Source: Betaproteobacteria bacterium
GTDB taxonomy: Bacteria; Pseudomonadota; Gammaproteobacteria; Burkholderiales; SG8-39
DNA: 19,528 nt
Assembly: GCA_019237595.1 (NCBI GenBank)
Contig: JAFAGU010000030.1
Location: forward strand, 1 to 19,528
Direction: 5' to 3'
In this document: positions 16,287 through 19,528 of the stretch, in pieces
Layout of the letters: each line of letters starts with the position of its first letter
Numbering within the stretch: the stretch's first letter is position 1
Position numbers and translations under genes: made by a program
The notes under the pieces: generated by a model
Database searches by the model: none
What the model saw: only the letters and a program-made list of their open reading frames with translations
Told to the model about the DNA's origin: nothing

Positions 16287-17578
16287 CCCGACCGGGCCCG
16301 GCGAAGCGCGTCGGCCTCCTTCCAGTACTGGTCCATGGCGCCGGAAGGGCCGATGCCGTCGATCGCCGCCGGGCCGGTGAGCTGGGCGGCGCGCTCGGCA
16401 TCCAACACCATGAGCGGCGTCTCGTTGCGCTCGTTCCGCTGGATGGCATCCACCAGCAGTCGCCGGTAGAGCACGATGCCCTTGTCGGTCGTGCCGAGGT
16501 TTTCCTTCGTCCGATCGGCGATCGGCCCCTGCGATTCACAGGCGAACTGGTCGTGGATGTTGATATCGAAGCCCATCCCGGTGAAGGTCTTCGCCCGCTG
16601 CTCGGCGGCATCGAAGCCCCAGCCGTCCTTCCTGGAATGGACGGGCCTGTAGTCGGGCTCCGGATAGGTCTTCAGCCGTTGCGCGCGCATGGTCTGCTTG
16701 TCCACCGGCGCGCCGAAGCTCGTGAAGATCGCGTACCAGTAGCACCCGGTATCGTCGACCGGCACGTGGAACTGCGTGATCGTCATCTCCGCGTTCATCG
16801 GAATCACGAACGCCTGCGGGAAGAGCACGTTGGTCACCCGCACGTGCGTCTCCCGATCGTCGATGCGCCGAAGCGTCTGCAGGCGCATGCCGAACTCCGT
16901 CTTCTCGACGCGGACGTCCGGGCGGTCGTATTCGCGCAGCACTTTGCTGATGGGCAGCGCCGAGTCCGAGGGCGTGCCGCGGAACTGGCGCCCGTAGCTC
17001 GCCGCGGGATCCTCGTCCTCGAAGAACTTGTGGAGCCACGAGGCGTGCGCGGGGTCGATGCCCACTTCGAGTGCCTGGAGCCAGTTGCAGTCCCAGTAGC
17101 CCTTGAAGGCGAACGTATAGGCGTCCGGTGCGATGAAGCAGTCGAAGCGGGGAAAGGCGGGCGGCTCGCCGACGCCGAGATAGGCGAAGAGGATGCCGCT
17201 CTTCTCGACCACCGGATAGGAGACGGTCCTGATGTGCTCGCAAAGACGGCTGCCCTCCGGCTCTGCCGGTGTTTCGACGCAGCGGCCCTGCCCATCGAAC
17301 TTCCAGCCGTGGAACGAGCAGCGCAGTCCGTCGGGCTCGAGCCGCCCATACGCGAGGTCGGCGCCCCGATGAGGGCAGTGGCGCTGCATCAGAACGTAAT
17401 GGCTCTTGGTTCTATAGAGAACCAGGGATTCTCCAAAGAGCCGGACGGCCTTGACCGGCCTGTCACCCTGCAATTCGTCGACGAGGGCCACCGGCTGCCA
17501 GTAGCGGCGCAGGAGCTTCCCGGCCGGCGTGCCCGGGCCGATGCGCGTCATGAGCTCGTTCTGTTCGGCGCTGATCAT
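16274..17578 (-). CDS. Rieske non-haem iron oxygenase, phthalate-dioxygenase-like alpha subunit
   Basis: 434 residues. The Rieske cluster ligands are CPH (C68, H70) and CSFH (C87, H90). The catalytic domain has the bridge and iron motif NWLQALEVGIDPAHASWLH, giving D175, H178 and H183. HDQFACESQGPIADRT then KENLG (342-361) is typical of the phthalate 4,5-dioxygenase group, and D343 is a candidate third iron ligand. Such single-subunit oxygenases hydroxylate or demethylate aromatic substrates and need a separate reductase, which is not in this window. The start ATG shares four bases with the Tag stop (ATGA), and the 3' end overlaps the ligase gene by 13 bases. Upstream LivF/LivG may import the substrate. 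The exact substrate cannot be read from the sequence. Confidence 0.93.
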   Translation of the reverse strand: MISAEQNELMTRIGPGTPAGKLLRRYWQPVALVDELQGDRPVKAVRLFGESLVLYRTKSHYVLMQRHCPHRGADLAYGRLEPDGLRCSFHGWKFDGQGRCVETPAEPEGSRLCEHIRTVSYPVVEKSGILFAYLGVGEPPAFPRFDCFIAPDAYTFAFKGYWDCNWLQALEVGIDPAHASWLHKFFEDEDPAASYGRQFRGTPSDSALPISKVLREYDRPDVRVEKTEFGMRLQTLRRIDDRETHVRVTNVLFPQAFVIPMNAEMTITQFHVPVDDTGCYWYAIFTSFGAPVDKQTMRAQRLKTYPEPDYRPVHSRKDGWGFDAAEQRAKTFTGMGFDINIHDQFACESQGPIADRTKENLGTTDKGIVLYRRLLVDAIQRNERNETPLMVLDAERAAQLTGPAAIDGIGPSGAMDQYWKEADALRRARSGWKS

Positions 17579-18102
17579 CGGCGTGCGAGGTCCTTGTGGC
17601 GGAAGCAGGCGAGGACGTGGTCGTTCACCATGCCCACCGCCTGCATGTGAGCGTAGCAGATCGTGGTGCCGACGAAGCGGAAGCCGCGCTTCTTCAGGTC
17701 GGCGCTCAGGGCGTCGGATTCGCGCGTGCGGGCCGGGACATCGCCGCGGCGGCGCCTGCGCCCGTCGATCGGCCTTCCATCGACGAACCGCCACATGTAC
17801 TTCGAGAACGAGCCGAACTCTTTCTGCACCGCCAGGAATGCTTTCGCGTTCGTGACCGCCGCCTGGATCTTGAGCCTGTTCCGCACGATGCCGGGATCGG
17901 CCATCAGGCGCTTCAGCTTCCTGCCGTCGAAGCGCGCCACCTTCCGGGGGTCGAAACCGGCGAAGGCCCGGCGGTAGTTCTCGCGCTTGCGCAGGATCGT
18001 GATCCACGAAAGCCCCGCCTGCGCGCCCTCGAGGATCAGGAACTCGAAGAGCTTGCGGTCGTTGCGCACCGGCACGCCCCATTCGCGGTCGTGGTAGCGC
18101 AC
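17575..18102 (-). CDS. tag: DNA-3-methyladenine glycosylase I (Tag), true N-terminus lies upstream
   Basis: 175 residues from the first usable start, a GTG at 18102. Tag removes 3-methyladenine from alkylated DNA. Visible family blocks are YHDREWGVP, the catalytic-domain LFEFLILEGAQAGLSWITIL with conserved E and W, then RKRENYRRAF, and a C-terminal NDHVLACFRH with the zinc ligands His and Cys. The other two zinc ligands in E. coli Tag are Cys4 and His17. Here the matching Cys codon is at 18132-18130, upstream of the GTG and in the same open frame, with the correct 13-residue spacing to the His. The conserved N-terminus is thus encoded, but no ATG, GTG or TTG precedes it closely (see the extension entry). 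The gene sits inside a transport/oxygenase operon; its stop overlaps the Rieske start. Confidence 0.88.
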   Translation of the reverse strand: MRYHDREWGVPVRNDRKLFEFLILEGAQAGLSWITILRKRENYRRAFAGFDPRKVARFDGRKLKRLMADPGIVRNRLKIQAAVTNAKAFLAVQKEFGSFSKYMWRFVDGRPIDGRRRRRGDVPARTRESDALSADLKKRGFRFVGTTICYAHMQAVGMVNDHVLACFRHKDLARR

Positions 18103-18162
18103 GTAGAGCGGCTCCGTCCCGCACCACTCGCAGCGACGCTTGCTAGACGCCGAGGTAGCGAT
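18103..18162 (-). other. In-frame 5' coding extension of tag with a possible AUC start
   Basis: The open frame upstream of the GTG encodes KRRCEWCGTEPLYV, which matches the conserved Tag N-terminus, including the zinc-binding cysteine. No ATG, GTG or TTG is present there. An ATC at 18162-18160 is preceded by GAGGAGA at a proper distance, so a rare AUC start is possible. It would overlap the 3' end of livF by 20 bases. A base error or strain mutation that removed a normal start is the alternative. Confidence 0.45.
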
Positions 18163-18844
18163 GCTGGATCTCCTCGCTCGCGGAGAGCTCGGCCGAGCTG
18201 CCGCTCCACGCGACCCGGCCTTTTTCCAGGATGTAGTGGCGGTCGGCGACGCGCGAGAGGGCCCGCACGTCCTTGTCGATGATGAGGATGGAAAGGCCGG
18301 AGGACTTGAGGCGCCCGATCGAGGCGTAGATCTCGCCGCGCACGAGGGGCGCGAGGCCCTCGGTCGCCTCGTCGAGGATGAGCAGGCGCGGATTGGTCAT
18401 CAGCGCCCGGCCGATCGCCAGCATCTGCTGCTCGCCGCCGGAGAGCTGGTTGCCATAGTTCCCTTGCCTGTTCTTCAGGTTCCCGAAGAGCTCGTAGACG
18501 CGCTCGAGGGTCCACGGCTCTTTTGCACCCAGGCGGTTCGCCGCCGTCGCGACGAGATTTTCGCGCACCGTGAGGTTCGGGAATACCTGCCGTCCCTCCG
18601 GGACGAGACCGATGCCTTTCTGCGCGATGCGATAGGAAGGAAGGCCGAAGATCGCCTCGCCGCCGAAGCGCAGGGCGCCTTTTCGCGGGCGCGTCATGCC
18701 GACGATCGAGCGCACGGTCGTCGTCTTGCCCATGCCGTTGCGGCCTAGGAGCGTCACCACTTCGCCCGCGCGGACCTCCAGGCTCACTCCGAAGAGGACC
18801 TGGCTCGCGCCGTAGGCTGTCTCGAGCTCGCGGACTTCGAGCAT
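18143..18844 (-). CDS. livF: LivF-type ABC transporter ATP-binding protein (branched-chain amino acid/HAAT family)
   Basis: 233 residues, usual LivF size. Walker A is GRNGMGKT (34-41), the signature LSGGEQQ (134-140) and Walker B LLILDEA (154-160). The loop before the H-position reads IIDKDV in place of VEQN, a variant I associate with betaproteobacterial LivF proteins. With LivG it powers an inner-membrane importer for branched-chain or other hydrophobic/aromatic amino acids, amides or similar compounds. The substrate depends on the binding protein, which is not in the window. Its ATG overlaps the LivG stop by one base (TGATG). Downstream genes are tag, Rieske oxygenase and ligase, so the imported compound may be the oxygenase substrate. 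Confidence 0.93.
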   Translation of the reverse strand: MLEVRELETAYGASQVLFGVSLEVRAGEVVTLLGRNGMGKTTTVRSIVGMTRPRKGALRFGGEAIFGLPSYRIAQKGIGLVPEGRQVFPNLTVRENLVATAANRLGAKEPWTLERVYELFGNLKNRQGNYGNQLSGGEQQMLAIGRALMTNPRLLILDEATEGLAPLVRGEIYASIGRLKSSGLSILIIDKDVRALSRVADRHYILEKGRVAWSGSSAELSASEEIQHRYLGV

Positions 18845-19528
18845 CAGGCGCCGTCTCCGAGGTAGGCCGCGCGCACCTCGCGGTTCGCGCGGATCTCGGC
18901 CGGGGTGCCGGTCGCGATGACGCGGCCGTAGACGAGCACGGAGATCCGGTCCGCGAGCCGGAACACCGCGTCCATGTCGTGCTCGACGAGGACGAGGGTC
19001 TGCCGGCCCTTGAGGCCCTCGAGGAGCGCGATCATCCGCCGCGACTCGTCCGGTCCCATGCCCGCCATCGGCTCGTCGAGCAGGAGCAGGCGAGGGCGGA
19101 TCGCAAGCACCATGGCGATCTCGAGCTGGCGTTGCTCGCCGTAGGAGAGGTTGCGCGCGAGGGTTGCATGCCGTCCCTGCAGGCCCACGTCGGCGAGCAC
19201 AGAGAGCGCGGCCTCATTGAGCGCTCGATCGGCGGCTGCGGGGCGCCAGAAACGGAAGCTGTGGCCTTCGCGCGCCTGCACGGCGAGCGCGACGTTCTGC
19301 AGGACGGTGAAATCGGGGTAGAGGCTCGTGATCTGGAAGGAGCGCCCGAGTCCCTTGCGGGCGCGCGCCGGCGCGGCAAGGGCCGTGATGTCCTCGCCCG
19401 CGAAGGCAATCTGACCCTCGTCCGGGCGCAGGTTACCCGCGAGCTGCGCGATGAGAGTGGTCTTGCCGGCGCCATTGGGGCCGATGATCGCGTGTGTCTC
19501 GCCTTCCGCAACCGCAAGGTGCACGCCG
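18844..19528 (-). CDS. livG: LivG-type ABC transporter ATP-binding protein, partial at the window edge
   Basis: About 228 codons are visible; the N-terminus lies past base 19528. Walker A is GPNGAGKT, the Q-loop segment SFQITSLYP, the signature LSYGEQRQLEIA, Walker B LLLLDEP, and the H-loop VEHDMD. The C-terminal YGRVIATGTP and EVRAAYLGDGA are typical of LivG. It pairs with LivF in a HAAT-type importer. Its gene is probably preceded by permease and binding-protein genes outside the window, and it heads the visible part of a minus-strand operon that reaches the DUF4139 gene. Confidence 0.93.
   Translation of the reverse strand, partial: GVHLAVAEGETHAIIGPNGAGKTTLIAQLAGNLRPDEGQIAFAGEDITALAAPARARKGLGRSFQITSLYPDFTVLQNVALAVQAREGHSFRFWRPAAADRALNEAALSVLADVGLQGRHATLARNLSYGEQRQLEIAMVLAIRPRLLLLDEPMAGMGPDESRRMIALLEGLKGRQTLVLVEHDMDAVFRLADRISVLVYGRVIATGTPAEIRANREVRAAYLGDGA

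Overview
The window is a GC-rich stretch of a bacterial chromosome with tightly packed genes, long antiparallel shadow ORFs and typical C/G third-position codon use. The gene types (LivF/LivG transporter ATPases, phthalate-type Rieske oxygenase, HpaB-type monooxygenase, DWYWE-type PAS domains) suggest a metabolically versatile betaproteobacterium, probably of the order Burkholderiales. This is inference, because there is no rRNA or other marker gene. I find no tRNA, rRNA, CRISPR or phage genes.

Layout. (1) 1-491: the 5' part of an IS1595/ISXO2-like transposase on the minus strand, running off the left edge, with its promoter region and a possible element end near 491. (2) 611-2861, plus: a two-gene operon of an unusual SAM-dependent methyltransferase with an HTH-like N-terminus, and a MetF-like methylenetetrahydrofolate reductase. 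(3) 2872-3618, minus: a short-chain dehydrogenase. It is divergent from (4) 3683-5844, plus: an LVIVD-repeat beta-propeller protein translationally coupled (GTGA overlap) to a CobW-family GTPase metallochaperone. (5) 5985-10607, plus: a 1540-residue REC-PAS-PAS-PAS-GAF-PAS-PAS-GAF-GGDEF-EAL cyclic-di-GMP protein. (6) 10642-13444, plus: a compact operon of an EthD-like protein, a small cupin, an HpaB-type flavin monooxygenase and a DUF2848 protein with fumarylacetoacetase-like features. It is preceded by a well-formed promoter that predicts a leaderless mRNA. (7) 13447-19528, minus, read right to left: LivG (cut by the edge), LivF, 3-methyladenine DNA glycosylase Tag, a Rieske oxygenase alpha subunit, a glutamine-synthetase-like ligase and a secreted DUF4139 protein. 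All are overlapped or nearly abutting.

How they may work together. Blocks 6 and 7 converge with only two bases between them and look like two halves of an aromatic or aromatic-amine catabolic region. LivF/LivG imply import of an amino-acid-like or aromatic substrate. The ligase plus Rieske pair recalls the gamma-glutamylanilide synthase plus dioxygenase logic of aniline degradation (AtdA1/TdnQ systems). The HpaB-cupin-FAH-like set could carry out hydroxylation, ring opening and cleavage of the product. No Rieske reductase, flavin reductase or regulator lies in the window, so these must be encoded elsewhere. The substrate cannot be read from the sequence. Block 4 suggests a metallochaperone next to a possible client metalloprotein, and block 2 an uncharacterised one-carbon or methyl-transfer unit. 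No stretch above 300 bases lacks a gene; the largest gaps are 414-610 and 5845-5984.
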